DNA from: Cystobacter fuscus DSM 2262
Lineage (GTDB): Bacteria > Myxococcota > Myxococcia > Myxococcales > Myxococcaceae
NCBI RefSeq assembly: GCF_000335475.2
Contig: NZ_ANAH02000031.1
Location: 1-64,000, forward strand
Length of the DNA stretch: 64,000 nucleotides
Direction of reading: 5' to 3'
Shown: positions 18,789-27,072 of the stretch, piece after piece
How the letters are laid out: each line of letters starts with the position of its first letter
Numbering within the stretch: position 1 is the stretch's first letter
The notes under the pieces: model-generated
The model's input: only the letters and a program-made list of their open reading frames with translations
Told to the model about the DNA's origin: nothing
Database searches by the model: none
Program-made: the position numbers and the translations under genes

Positions 18789-19601
18789 CTAGAAGTCGGA
18801 GATGCGGTCGGCCAGCAGGGCGTCATCCACGAAGGGATTGCGGTTGCCCTGGTAGCTCTCGATGGCGGTGTTGCGCGCCACTTCCGCGGTGTCCACCCCG
18901 TCCAGGTGGTTCCACTGCTTGAGCACCGCCTCGTCCCCGGGGGGGATCGGCTTGTTGTACACGGTGGAGAAGTAGAAGAGGGCACGCGCCACGTTGCCCT
19001 TGTGCGCGTCGGGCGGCTCGAAGACGGTGTTGCCCTTGGCGTCCTTGCCGAACTTCGCGCCGTTCTGGCTCCACTTCACCTCCTTCACCTCGCCGAACGG
19101 GTAGCTGCTCCGGATGGAGTTGGCCTTGCTGTCCGTGGGGAAGAGGTGGTGCAGGTCGCTCTTGGCCGGGCCCGTGGCGCCCTTCGACTGCGGCCACGTG
19201 TGCTCGGTGTTCATGTCGTTGGCGCTGGGAATCTTGTCCGTGGTCACCTCGCGGCCCGTGTACACGCACGTCACCTGGCCCTCGTGGTTGTCCAGCGTGG
19301 TGAAGATGATCTTCCGCGCCTGGTTGTAGCCAAGGTCCTTGTGCTGGGCCGAGGCGTCATGCAGCGCCTGGATGAGCGCCTTGTCCTTGAGCCCGTCATA
19401 CGGCGAGGGCGTCGTGGGCGGGGGCGTGGAGCCCATCCCTGGGGAAGCCGGGCCCCGGCGCGCCGCGGGCTGGAAGCTGTCGGGGCTCGCCTGGAAGGAC
19501 CGCGCCGGAACCGGGGGCGGAGCGGACCGGCGGCTCTCCGACACGGCGGCCGGGAGGAAAGGAGAAGGACGGAGGGGGGCGGTCGTCGAGCGCGGCATCA
19601 T
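18789..19601 (-). CDS. endonuclease I family nuclease
   Basis: The 270-aa protein has the His-Me (beta-beta-alpha metal) nuclease core: NTEHTWPQS with the catalytic His, KSDLHHLFPTD, and SKANSIRSSYPFGEV, then NVARALFYFSTVYN and a YQGNRNPFVDDALL end, all typical of EndA/periplasmic endonuclease I. The substrate is DNA or RNA without sequence choice. The first 68 residues are Pro/Ser/Ala-rich and contain no hydrophobic signal, so the export route, if any, is not classical. Its upstream gap to the next divergent gene is about 200 bases. Confidence 0.85.
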   Translation of the reverse strand: MMPRSTTAPLRPSPFLPAAVSESRRSAPPPVPARSFQASPDSFQPAARRGPASPGMGSTPPPTTPSPYDGLKDKALIQALHDASAQHKDLGYNQARKIIFTTLDNHEGQVTCVYTGREVTTDKIPSANDMNTEHTWPQSKGATGPAKSDLHHLFPTDSKANSIRSSYPFGEVKEVKWSQNGAKFGKDAKGNTVFEPPDAHKGNVARALFYFSTVYNKPIPPGDEAVLKQWNHLDGVDTAEVARNTAIESYQGNRNPFVDDALLADRISDF

Positions 19602-19807
19602 CGGAGCGGTCCTTCCAGGCGGCCCACATTGGCGGGCGGACTCCCGAATTGTCTCTCAACAGACCCATGAGTTGCCTGTCGCCATACTTTTACCGCAATA
19701 CACCTCCAATGTACGACATGGCCACACTCCCCGTGCCTCCGAGGCCTTTACCAGACGCCTGGGCTAGAAGCCCGTCACAGCCCCCCTTCACCTGGAGCGT
19801 TCGTCCC

Positions 19808-20995
19808 ATGCGCCGCATCCCGTCATTGCTGCTCACCACGCTCGCCGTGCTCGTGGCCGCCTGTGAGAAGAAGGCACCGCCCGCCGCGCCCCCCGCCGCC
19901 ACACCCGCCGAGGCCTCGAAGCAAACCCCCTCGGACTCGGCGCCCATCCTCGTGGGACAGGTGGGCAGCCTCACCGGCAGCGAGGCCACCTTCGGCATCT
20001 CCGGGCGCCAGGGCATTTCCCTGGCCCTCCAGGAAGCCAATGCCGCGGGCGGGGTGAAGGGCCGCCCGTTGGCGCTGCGCGTCTATGACAGCCAGGGCAA
20101 GCCCGAGGAGGCGGCCCAGGCGGCCGCGCGCCTCATCAGCCAGGACCACGTGGTGGTGATCCTCGGCGAGGCCGCCTCGTCCAACTCGATGGCCATGGCG
20201 GACAAGGCGCAGGCGGCCGGGGTGCCGATGATCACCCCCACCTCCACCAACCCCGCCGTCACGAAGAAGGGCGACTACATCTTCCGCGTCTGCTTCATCG
20301 ATCCGTTCCAGGGCGAGGTGATGGCCCGGTTCGCCCACGACCACCTGCACCTCAAGCGCGTGGCGGTGCTCCAGGACAACAAGAGCGCGTACTCGGTGGG
20401 CCTGACGGACGAGTTCCGCCGGAAGTTCACCGAGCTGGGCGGCGTCGTGGTTGCCACCGAGAGCTACTCCAAGGGAGACACGGACTTCCGCGCCCAGCTC
20501 ACCACGCTCAAGAAGACCAGGCCCGAGGGGCTCTTCGTGCCCGGGTACTACACCGACGCGGGCATCATCGCCCGTCAGGCGCGGGAGCTGGGGCTGACCC
20601 TGCCCCTGCTCGGCGGAGATGGCTGGGACTCCGCGCGCCTCTTCGAGCTGGGTGGCGCGGCGATCGAGGGCAGCTACTACTCCAACCACTACTCGGAGGA
20701 GAACCCGGATCCCGTCCTCCAGGAGTTCATCACCCGCTACAAGGCCGCCTACGGCCAGGTGCCCGACAGCGTGGGGGCGCTCGCCTATGACGCCGCGCGG
20801 CTGGCCATCGACGCGATGAAGCGCGCGCCGGACCTGTCGGGCCCCGCCCTGCGCGACGCGATCGCCGCCACCCGCGACTTCCCCGGCGTGGGCGGCAGCA
20901 TCACCCTGGACGCCAACCGTGACGCGGTGAAGCAGGCGGTGATCCTCAAGGTGGAGGGCGGCAAGGCGCGCTTCGTCACCGCCCTCAAGCCCTAG
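19808..20995 (+). CDS. ABC transporter substrate-binding lipoprotein (branched-chain amino acid type)
   Basis: ATG at 19808 gives 395 aa with a clear lipoprotein signal, IPSLLLTTLAVLVAAC, lipidated at Cys19. A Pro/Ala-rich linker follows. The mature part has the Peripla_BP_6 (LivJ/LivK-like) pattern: ILVGQVGSLTGSEATFGISG, GRPLALRVYDSQGKPEEA, VVVILGEAASSNSMAMA, and the late block SYYSNHYSEENPDP...YKAAYGQVPDS. The permease and ATPase genes are not adjacent, so it may act with a transporter elsewhere or as a solute sensor. The solute could be an amino acid, a peptide or an amide. Confidence 0.85.
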   Translation: MRRIPSLLLTTLAVLVAACEKKAPPAAPPAATPAEASKQTPSDSAPILVGQVGSLTGSEATFGISGRQGISLALQEANAAGGVKGRPLALRVYDSQGKPEEAAQAAARLISQDHVVVILGEAASSNSMAMADKAQAAGVPMITPTSTNPAVTKKGDYIFRVCFIDPFQGEVMARFAHDHLHLKRVAVLQDNKSAYSVGLTDEFRRKFTELGGVVVATESYSKGDTDFRAQLTTLKKTRPEGLFVPGYYTDAGIIARQARELGLTLPLLGGDGWDSARLFELGGAAIEGSYYSNHYSEENPDPVLQEFITRYKAAYGQVPDSVGALAYDAARLAIDAMKRAPDLSGPALRDAIAATRDFPGVGGSITLDANRDAVKQAVILKVEGGKARFVTALKP

Positions 20996-21016
20996 TGTCC
21001 CGAGTCCCAGCCGGGG

Positions 21017-21056
21017 TGGTGACAGACGTCACCAGGGGATGACAGACGTCACCAGG
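21017..21056. promoter_or_regulatory. two tandem palindromes, candidate activator sites
   Basis: TGGTGAC-AGAC-GTCACCA (21017-21034) is a perfect 7+7 palindrome. A second copy with the same core, TGACAGACGTCACCAGG, follows with a centre-to-centre distance of 20 bases, about two helical turns. The pair lies about 110-150 bases upstream of a sigma-54 promoter, where NtrC-type activators usually bind. Confidence 0.6.
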
Positions 21057-21151
21057 ATCCCGACATCTCCGCCCGAACGGCAGTCACCAGGGCGCCCCCG
21101 GCCCTCACGTCATTTCAAGGGGTTACGCATTCCAGGGGGGCTTTGGGGGAT

Positions 21152-21167
21152 TGGCACACGCCCTGCT
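21152..21167 (+). promoter_or_regulatory. sigma-54 promoter of the Gly-rich gene
   Basis: TGGCACACGCCCTGCT matches the sigma-54 consensus TGGCACGNNNNTTGCW at all six -24 positions and at TGC in the -12 element, with GG and GC exactly ten bases apart. The start would lie near 21178, leaving a leader of about 58 bases before the ATG at 21236. Confidence 0.7.
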
Positions 21168-21235
21168 ATGGTCTCCCTCGTCACCGAGAACGGTGGTTGA
21201 GAAGTCCCCCTTCCCCCCAGCACACGAGGCATACC

Positions 21236-21724
21236 ATGGGCGTTTCTGGCGTTGGTCCCCGCGGCAATATCTACACCCCCCCCACCCCCGAGACGAGCAA
21301 CACGCAGGCTCCCGAGCAGTTGCTGTCGCAGGCGCTGCAGGGTGACCAGAAGGCCATCGACCAGCTCGCGCAGAAGCTGGGCATCGACCCGGAGATGCTC
21401 AAGAAGCTGATCGAGCAGCTGACGGGCAAGCCCGCGGGCCAGGGTGGTGGCAAGCCCGAGGGCGCTGGTGGCGCCGGTGGTCCCGAGGGCAAGGGTGGCC
21501 CCGAGGGCAAGGGTGGCCCCGAGGGTGGCCAGGACATCCAGCAGCTGCTCCAGGCCCTGATGCAGGCGATCAAGGAGCACAAGGAGGGCAAGCCCACCAA
21601 CCAGAAGGGCCACTCCACCGAGGACAAGTACGAGGCGGCCCCCGGCGAGGGTCCGGTCAACCTGAACGGCGGCGAAACGGGCGGCGTCCAGGTCCCGCCC
21701 CCGGTCGAGCCCCCCAGCATCTGA
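21236..21724 (+). CDS. Gly/Gln-rich hypothetical protein
   Basis: The ATG at 21236 gives 162 aa. There is no signal peptide. The protein has three parts: a helical segment (residues 25-66, QAPEQLLSQALQGDQKAIDQ onward), a Gly-rich hinge with three GGPEGK/GGPEGG units (about 70-98), and a second helix (QDIQQLLQALMQAIKEHKEG). A Pro-rich end closes it. Cys is absent. The composition (Gly-rich, Cys-free, helix-hinge-helix) recalls harpins and other secreted helper proteins, but I see no family match. It has its own sigma-54 promoter and upstream palindromes and is therefore a regulated single gene. Confidence 0.7.
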   Translation: MGVSGVGPRGNIYTPPTPETSNTQAPEQLLSQALQGDQKAIDQLAQKLGIDPEMLKKLIEQLTGKPAGQGGGKPEGAGGAGGPEGKGGPEGKGGPEGGQDIQQLLQALMQAIKEHKEGKPTNQKGHSTEDKYEAAPGEGPVNLNGGETGGVQVPPPVEPPSI

Positions 21725-21743
21725 GTCACACCGCCTCGTGAGC

Positions 21744-22349
21744 CTACACCGCGCTCCGCTGCTTGTTGCGGCGGCAGAGCGCGGAGGCCGCCAGGAAGCC
21801 GTAGCTGAAGCCAGGCCGGAAGAGGGTCTTGTAGACCCAGCCCACCCCGGGCACGGCCTCGATCATGTCGCCCAGACTCCACATCTCCTCGTGCCGATGG
21901 ATGAGGGGGTGGGGCTCGCCGCCGGTGAAGGGGCGCTCCAGGGAGAAGTCGTAGGCGAGGAAGGTGCGCAGCGGGTAGACGTAGAGCCAGTCGAACTGCC
22001 TCAGGTTCATGGTTCCGTCGACGAGCACCCGCCCCTTCTCGTGGCCCGGCTCGAGCTGCACGTTGAGCTGGAGGATGTCGAAGTCGAAGCGGAACATGCA
22101 GTGGAAGCCCGCGGCGCCGCGCCGGTAGGTCTCCCGCCCCGCCCCCGTCTGCCAGGGGTCGATGAAGCGGATGTCCTCCGCCAGGTAGGGCGCCAGCTCC
22201 TCGTCCAACACATGCTCGGGAATGCGCGTGTCGTAGAGCAGGTGCGTGAAGTGCCGGAAGCGCTCCTCCAGCTTGAGGATCAACTCCCGCTCACCGCCGC
22301 TCTTGGACTGCCCCTGTTCTCTGCCAGACGTGGACGCGGTCGTCTTCAT
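21744..22349 (-). CDS. hypothetical protein, possibly NTF2/SnoaL-like
   Basis: This 201-aa protein opens with a charged tail, then helices (ELILKLEERFRHFTHLLYDT). The segment YLAEDIRFIDPWQTGAGRET, followed by strands (FDILQLNVQLE, GRVLVDGTMNL) and a WLYVYPLRTFLAY strand, has the rhythm of an NTF2-like cone: start helix, then D-P-W near a pocket, then curved sheets. A hydrophobic stretch near the C-terminus (VGWVYKTLFRPGFSYGFLAAS) might touch membrane. The function is unknown. It converges with the Gly-rich gene, 19 bases apart. Confidence 0.6.
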   Translation of the reverse strand: MKTTASTSGREQGQSKSGGERELILKLEERFRHFTHLLYDTRIPEHVLDEELAPYLAEDIRFIDPWQTGAGRETYRRGAAGFHCMFRFDFDILQLNVQLEPGHEKGRVLVDGTMNLRQFDWLYVYPLRTFLAYDFSLERPFTGGEPHPLIHRHEEMWSLGDMIEAVPGVGWVYKTLFRPGFSYGFLAASALCRRNKQRSAV

Positions 22350-22546
22350 GGGTGCCCAGGGTAAGCATCATGTCCAGAGCCGGGAAGCGTGCCGCGCCGG
22401 ACGCGGGGCGGGCGTCCAGGCCTCGCGAGCCACCGCGCGGGGGGACGAACGTGTTACGAAGACGCACGGCCCCAGAGACAGAGTGCGCGCGCGCGTCGGG
22501 ATCTACCCCATGCGGCTCGGACCCCCGGTGGACCGAGAGCGGGTGG

Positions 22547-22927
22547 ATGGTGGTGAAGGACGAGAACGGCGAGCGCATCCGATTCGGACGGGCACAGAAA
22601 TTCCGGCTGTCCCCCAAGGGGAGCGAGGCCGAGGCGGCGTATACCCTCATGGTCGCCAAGGCCCGGGACGGAGAGGGTCGGGCTCAGTTCGACTCGGCCC
22701 GCTCCGCCTGGAGCACGCCCCTGGGGCTCACCCCCGAGGATGGACTGTTCCTCGTGGAGTTCGGCCAGGGCGAGCGCACCATCGCCGAGGCGGTGCGTGG
22801 CCTCGACAACTGCGCCACGCCCAAGGAGGTCAAGGTGGCGGTGGAACGGCTCCTGGAGTGCGGCATGCTCGAGCCGGTGCCCGCCGCCCCCGTCGAGCCG
22901 GCCGCACCTCCGCGCCGCTACTGGTAG
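22547..22927 (+). CDS. small hypothetical protein, possible winged-helix type
   Basis: ATG at 22547 gives 126 aa; the upstream in-frame extension to 22352 is Arg/Pro-rich and does not look like protein. The body has KFRLSPKGSEAEAAYTLMVA, then LTPEDGLFLVEFGQGERTIAEAVRGL and PKEVKVAVERLLECGMLEPV. The second half reads as helix-turn-helix followed by a wing-like end. A regulatory or peptide-binding role is possible, but I do not recognise the family. It precedes the DUF2252 gene by 50 bases. Confidence 0.55.
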   Translation: MVVKDENGERIRFGRAQKFRLSPKGSEAEAAYTLMVAKARDGEGRAQFDSARSAWSTPLGLTPEDGLFLVEFGQGERTIAEAVRGLDNCATPKEVKVAVERLLECGMLEPVPAAPVEPAAPPRRYW

Positions 22928-22977
22928 CGGACCCGGGGCCACCTCCGGACGCGGGGGCGAGTGCTTAGGTTGAGCGC

Positions 22978-24453
22978 ATGTCCGCTCGCCTCCAGGCCCG
23001 CCGTACCTTGCGCCGCATTCGAGCCCTCCGGCCCCCGCCTCCGGTGGAGGTCGAGCACGATCTCACCGAGCCCGCGGCGGGACCCGCCCTCATCCCCGAG
23101 CACATCCCCGTGCGCGCCGAGCGCAAGCGGATGGGGCGCGCCCTGCGCGAGAAGACACCGCGCGAGGCCCACGCCTTCTGGAAGGCGGACAAGGACCGGG
23201 CGGATCCCATCGCCCTGTTGGAGGCGTCCAACATGGGGAGGCTGCCCTCGCTGGTGCCCATCCGCCACGCGCGCATGGGGGTGGACCCCTTCGCCTTCCT
23301 GCGCGGCTCGGCGATGCTCATGGCGAACGATCTGGCGCGCACCCCCAGCGTGGGCATCAAGGTCCAGGCCTGCGGCGACGCGCACCTGGCCAACTTCGGC
23401 ATGTTCGCCACCCCCGAGCGCAACCTCGTCTTCGACGTGAACGACTTCGACGAGACGCTGCCCGCGCCGTGGGAGTGGGATCTCAAGCGCCTGGCGGTGA
23501 GCGTCTGGGTGGCGGGCCGGTGCAACGGGGACTCCGAGGCGCGGTGCGAGGAGGCGGTGGAGGCGTGCGTGCGCGGCTACCGCCGCTGGATGCGCACCCT
23601 GTCCAAGTGGTCCTTCCTGGACGTGTGGTACGCGCGCGTGGACGCCGAGGAGCTGCACCGCACGCTCTACCGGGAGGAGCCGGCGAGCGCGGAGAGGACG
23701 CTCGCCCAGGCGCGCCGGCGCACGCAGCTGGCCACCCTGCCCAAGCTCACCGAGCTGCGCGAGGGCCGCCGCTGCATCATCGACGACCCGCCCCTGGTGG
23801 TGCACCCCCCGCGCGAGCACGCGGAGATGCTCGCCGAGGTGCTCCAGGTGGTGGGCGAGGGCTATCTGTCCTCGCTCCAGGGGGACCGCGGCACGCTCGT
23901 GCGGCGCTACCAGGTGGTGGACGTGGCGCGCAAGGTGGTGGGCGTGGGCAGCGTGGGCACGCGCTGCTACATCGTGCTGCTGCTCGGCGCGCACGCGAGG
24001 GATCCGCTCTTCCTCCAGGTGAAGGAGGCGGGCCCCTCGGTGCTCGAGCCCTTCGCCGGCGCGAGCCTCCACCCCAACGCCGGGCAGCGCGTGGTGGAGG
24101 GGCAGCGGCTCATGCAGGCCGCCAGTGACATCTTCCTCGGCTGGTGCCAGGTGGGCGGCCGCGACTTCTACGTGCGGCAGCTGCGCGACATGAAGGGCTC
24201 CACGGACGTGGAGCGGCTGTCACCCCGGGGGCTGCGCCAGTACGCGGCCCTGTGCGGCCGGACGCTGGCCCGGGCCCATGCGCGCGGAGGGGATGCCGCG
24301 GTGCTGCGGGGCTACCTCGGCCGGGGGGACGTCTTCGACCGGGCCCTGTGCCGCTTCGCCCGCGCCTACGCCGACCAGAACGAGCGCGACTACCAGCTCT
24401 TCCGAAAGGCCGTGCGTGACGGACGCCTGCCCGCTCAGGACGAGGGCGAGTAG
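22978..24453 (+). CDS. DUF2252 domain protein
   Basis: The 491-aa protein shows the DUF2252 blocks: MGVDPFAFLRGSAMLMANDL, VQACGDAHLANFGMFATPER, LVFDVNDFDETLPAPWEWDL, and later FYVRQLRDMKGSTDVERL and an ending with a Tyr/Arg-rich helix. The order (GDAHLxNFG then DVNDFDE) recalls kinase-like aminoglycoside phosphotransferase folds, with the DAHxxN and DxNDFDE acting as catalytic and metal-binding loops. The enzyme activity is not established. The start at 22978 gives the normal family length. Confidence 0.85.
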   Translation: MSARLQARRTLRRIRALRPPPPVEVEHDLTEPAAGPALIPEHIPVRAERKRMGRALREKTPREAHAFWKADKDRADPIALLEASNMGRLPSLVPIRHARMGVDPFAFLRGSAMLMANDLARTPSVGIKVQACGDAHLANFGMFATPERNLVFDVNDFDETLPAPWEWDLKRLAVSVWVAGRCNGDSEARCEEAVEACVRGYRRWMRTLSKWSFLDVWYARVDAEELHRTLYREEPASAERTLAQARRRTQLATLPKLTELREGRRCIIDDPPLVVHPPREHAEMLAEVLQVVGEGYLSSLQGDRGTLVRRYQVVDVARKVVGVGSVGTRCYIVLLLGAHARDPLFLQVKEAGPSVLEPFAGASLHPNAGQRVVEGQRLMQAASDIFLGWCQVGGRDFYVRQLRDMKGSTDVERLSPRGLRQYAALCGRTLARAHARGGDAAVLRGYLGRGDVFDRALCRFARAYADQNERDYQLFRKAVRDGRLPAQDEGE

Positions 24454-24581
24454 GCAGACGAATCCACCGGCGGGCACTGGCTATTCACCCCGGGATGTGG
24501 GATATATGAGAAGTCACGCTCGAGAAGAGTGGGGCTTCCGGTGCAACTCATGCGGCCGGACAAGAAAGAAGACGCGACGAA

Positions 24582-24785
24582 ATGGCAACTGGTACCGTGA
24601 AGTGGTTCAACGATGCGAAGGGCTTCGGTTTCATCACGCAGGAGGGCGGGGGCGAGGACCTCTTCTGCCACCACACCGCGATTCAGACCGAAGGCTTCCG
24701 CACCCTGGCCGAGGGCCAGCGGGTCGAGTTCGACGTCGCCCGGGGCCCCAAGGGTCTGCAGGCGCAGAACGTTCGCCCCATCTGA
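24582..24785 (+). CDS. cold-shock domain protein
   Basis: The 67-aa protein is a single cold-shock domain, [18 protein letters not shown] and onward, with RNP1 as KGFGFITQ and the RNP2 position as [10 protein letters not shown] (more often VFVHHS). It binds single-stranded RNA or DNA and melts secondary structure. A 128-base leader precedes it, and an excellent intrinsic terminator follows, so it is a monocistronic gene. A GATATAT about 80 bases upstream may be part of its promoter. Confidence 0.95.
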   Translation: MATGTVKWFNDAKGFGFITQEGGGEDLFCHHTAIQTEGFRTLAEGQRVEFDVARGPKGLQAQNVRPI

Positions 24786-24807
24786 TTTGAGGCGCTGAAC
24801 CCGCATC

Positions 24808-24845
24808 AGGCCTGGTCTCCTCGTGAGGCTGGGCCTTTTGTATTT
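24808..24845 (+). terminator. intrinsic terminator of the cold-shock gene
   Basis: AGGCCTGGTCTC (24808-24819) pairs over 12 positions, including G-U pairs, with GAGGCTGGGCCT (24825-24836) around a five-base loop, followed by TTTTGTATTTT. This is the best T-tailed hairpin on the plus strand of the window. Confidence 0.88.
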
Positions 24846-25001
24846 TCGGGGCCCGCCTGCCCACCCCGCGCTCGGGGCGGCGGACCCTGGCCCCCTCCCC
24901 CGCTTTCCCGTCCACGTCCCGGCTTGCCCCTGGCGCGTCCCGCCCCACCCTGAAGAAGAGGGGCCCCGGACCCGGGCTCCCCATCCAGCAGGAGGGCGGA
25001 C

Positions 25002-25433
25002 GTGATTCAGCACATCCTCGTCGCGATCGACGGCTCGGACACCTCGCGCAGGGCGGCCCGCTTCGGGCATGACCTCGCCCAGCAGACCCGCGCCCGCGTC
25101 ACCTTGCTCTTCGTGCTCGAGCCCCCCCGCGTCCTGCCCTTCGGCTTCATGGACGCGGAGCTCATCTCCGGCGCCCCGCGCAGCACCGAGGAGCTCGCCG
25201 CCGTGCGGCGCCTGCTCGACGAGGTGGCCGCGGACCTGCCCTCGGCCCAGGTGGAGAAGGTGGTGGAGATTGGCCGCCCCGCCGACACCATCGTCGCCAT
25301 GGCCGACAAGCTCGGGGCGGATCACATCGTCGTGGGCGCCCGCGGACTCAACGCGGGCGGCAGGTGGTTGCTCGGCTCGGTGAGCGACCGGGTCCTCCAA
25401 CTCGCCGGCCGCCCCGTCACCGTCGTGCACTGA
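25002..25433 (+). CDS. universal stress protein (UspA family)
   Basis: GTG at 25002 follows AGGAGGGCGGAC and gives 143 aa. The Usp fold is clear: HILVAIDGSDTSRRAARFGHDLA at the start and the ATP-binding end IVVGARGLNAGGRWLLGSVSDRVL (G-x2-G-x9-G-S pattern), so it is probably an ATP-binding type. Such proteins help cells survive stress and starvation. It stands alone and converges on the DUF4388 gene. Confidence 0.93.
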   Translation: MIQHILVAIDGSDTSRRAARFGHDLAQQTRARVTLLFVLEPPRVLPFGFMDAELISGAPRSTEELAAVRRLLDEVAADLPSAQVEKVVEIGRPADTIVAMADKLGADHIVVGARGLNAGGRWLLGSVSDRVLQLAGRPVTVVH

Positions 25434-25443
25434 AGCGGGCACT

Positions 25444-25462
25444 GAAGCGCGCTCAGCGCTTC
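25444..25462. terminator. short hairpin between convergent genes
   Basis: GAAGCGC (25444-25450) and GCGCTTC (25456-25462) form a 7-bp stem with a five-base loop that overlaps the end of the gene on the minus strand. Confidence 0.35.
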
Positions 25463-27012
25463 ACGCGCTTCATCGTCTCCTGGACGAGGTCCACGTACTG
25501 GCGGTTCTTCGGGTTGATCTTGAAGGCCTTGCGGTAGGCGTCCTCGGCCTGCGCCCACTGGCCCTCGCCCCGGGACACCTCGCCCAGGAAGAACCACCCC
25601 TCCTCGCACCCGGGCTCCTGTTTGAGCACGTCCTGCAGCTCCTGCAGCGCCAGCTTGCCGTGGGACTCGGGCTTCATCAGGTAGCGCGCCCACGCGCGGT
25701 GGGCCCGGTACAGGGGCTTGGGATCGATGTCGCAGGCGTACTCGAAGTACTCGAACGCGCCCGCGAAGTTCTCCGCCTTGAGCCGCTTCATCGCCTCGTC
25801 GAACTGGGTGCTCGCGTCCAGCAGGTCCGTGCGGATGCGGAACTGCTCCGCCGTGGAGGGCCGGCCCGTGTTCACCTTCTTCTCGCGCGCCGCCTGGCGC
25901 CGCTTGCGCCACAGCGCCGCCTGCTCCACCTCGGTGAGCGCCCCGTACGCCCGCGCGTACGCGGTGAGCAGCCCCTCGGCCTTCTCCTTGAGGTCCGCCG
26001 AGTGGAAGCGCAGGGGGGAGAACTTGTCCGCCAGCGCCAGGAAGGCCTTGCGCAGCGCCACCGGCTGCACGTTCTCCGGCACGCCCAGCAAGTCGAACGG
26101 ATCCTGGCTGCGGTGGGACAGGAAGACGCTGAGCAGCTCGTTCTTCACGGCCTCGTCCTCGTCGGAGAAGGGGATGCCCGTGGGCCGGGCCTCCACCGTC
26201 TCCAGGGTGCCGGGCAGGGGCGTGAGGGCGGGGCCGGGAGGCATGAAGGGCACGGCGACGGGCCCCGCCGAGGCGGGCCGGCGCGCATCCACCTCCTCCA
26301 CGAAGTCCGCGAGCCCCAGCAGGCAGAAGGCGTAGAGCCGGCGCAGCGTGGAGTCGGTGTCCATGCCCGAGCGCTGCATCAGCTCGGGGAAGGTGGGCCG
26401 GAAGCGCAGCGCCTGGAACAGCCGCGCGTCCTTGGCGGACAGCTTGGGCCCCTCGATGTCCGGCACCTGGGCGAAGCGCCGGTCATCCGTGAAGGTGAAG
26501 TGCGTGGCCACCTCGTCGAAGGGCATCACGTTGGTGATGCCCGTGAGGATGAGCTGCGCGGTGTTCATCCGCACGCTGGTGTCCGGCGGCTCGATGTCGG
26601 CGATGAGCCGGTAGCGCGCGTCCGTCCAACGGAAGCAGTCCAGCAGCGTCATCGCCATGTTCGCCTGCATCTGCTTGTACAGGTCGAACGGGCTGATGAG
26701 GCCCTTCTGCACCACCAGTCCGCCGAGGGGCACCTCGGTGCTCACGCTCTCGGCGAGCGTCTTCTGGTAGTCCGTCTCCGACAGCTTGCCCTTGTCCACG
26801 AGGAACTTGCCCAGCGTCTCGTGCAGCAGGTTGCTGGAGCTGGCCACGGGCGCGCCGTCCTCGAAGGTGATGCGCTTCTCGCGCTGGCGCACCTTGAGCT
26901 CCAGCGTGCACGTGCGCTCCTCCACGGACAGCGCGTGCAACAGCAGGGCGAAGGGTGTCTCGGCGAGCGCCCCCTCGCGCTGCCTCAGGACCTGGGCGGG
27001 GGTCGAAAACAT
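25453..27012 (-). CDS. DUF4388 / J-like / TPR scaffold protein
   Basis: The 519-aa protein has a DUF4388 domain at the N-terminus (about 15-150: FALLLHALSVEERTCTLELK, ITFEDGAPV, LGKFLVDKGKLSETDY). A J-domain-like helical region follows at about 300-375 (DPFDLLGVPENVQPVALRKA and a later AYGALT), but the HPD motif is replaced by KFSP, so it should not activate Hsp70. The C-terminus (about 395-510) holds TPR-like helices ending QWAQAEDAYRKAFKINPKN. DUF4388 proteins are abundant in myxobacteria and often linked to motility or signalling. No start-proximal ribosome site is obvious. It lies 60 bases after the membrane TPR gene and is probably cotranscribed. Confidence 0.75.
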   Translation of the reverse strand: MFSTPAQVLRQREGALAETPFALLLHALSVEERTCTLELKVRQREKRITFEDGAPVASSSNLLHETLGKFLVDKGKLSETDYQKTLAESVSTEVPLGGLVVQKGLISPFDLYKQMQANMAMTLLDCFRWTDARYRLIADIEPPDTSVRMNTAQLILTGITNVMPFDEVATHFTFTDDRRFAQVPDIEGPKLSAKDARLFQALRFRPTFPELMQRSGMDTDSTLRRLYAFCLLGLADFVEEVDARRPASAGPVAVPFMPPGPALTPLPGTLETVEARPTGIPFSDEDEAVKNELLSVFLSHRSQDPFDLLGVPENVQPVALRKAFLALADKFSPLRFHSADLKEKAEGLLTAYARAYGALTEVEQAALWRKRRQAAREKKVNTGRPSTAEQFRIRTDLLDASTQFDEAMKRLKAENFAGAFEYFEYACDIDPKPLYRAHRAWARYLMKPESHGKLALQELQDVLKQEPGCEEGWFFLGEVSRGEGQWAQAEDAYRKAFKINPKNRQYVDLVQETMKRVKR

Positions 27013-27072
27013 GGTGGCTCAGCCTAGCGGGTTTTCAGGAAAACCAAGGAGCCCCCCGTGAAAGACGCCCGC

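Noticed and set aside
24454-24581. Sigma-54 promoter before the cold-shock gene (TGGCTATTCACC)
   Set aside because: No GC element at the required ten-base spacing.
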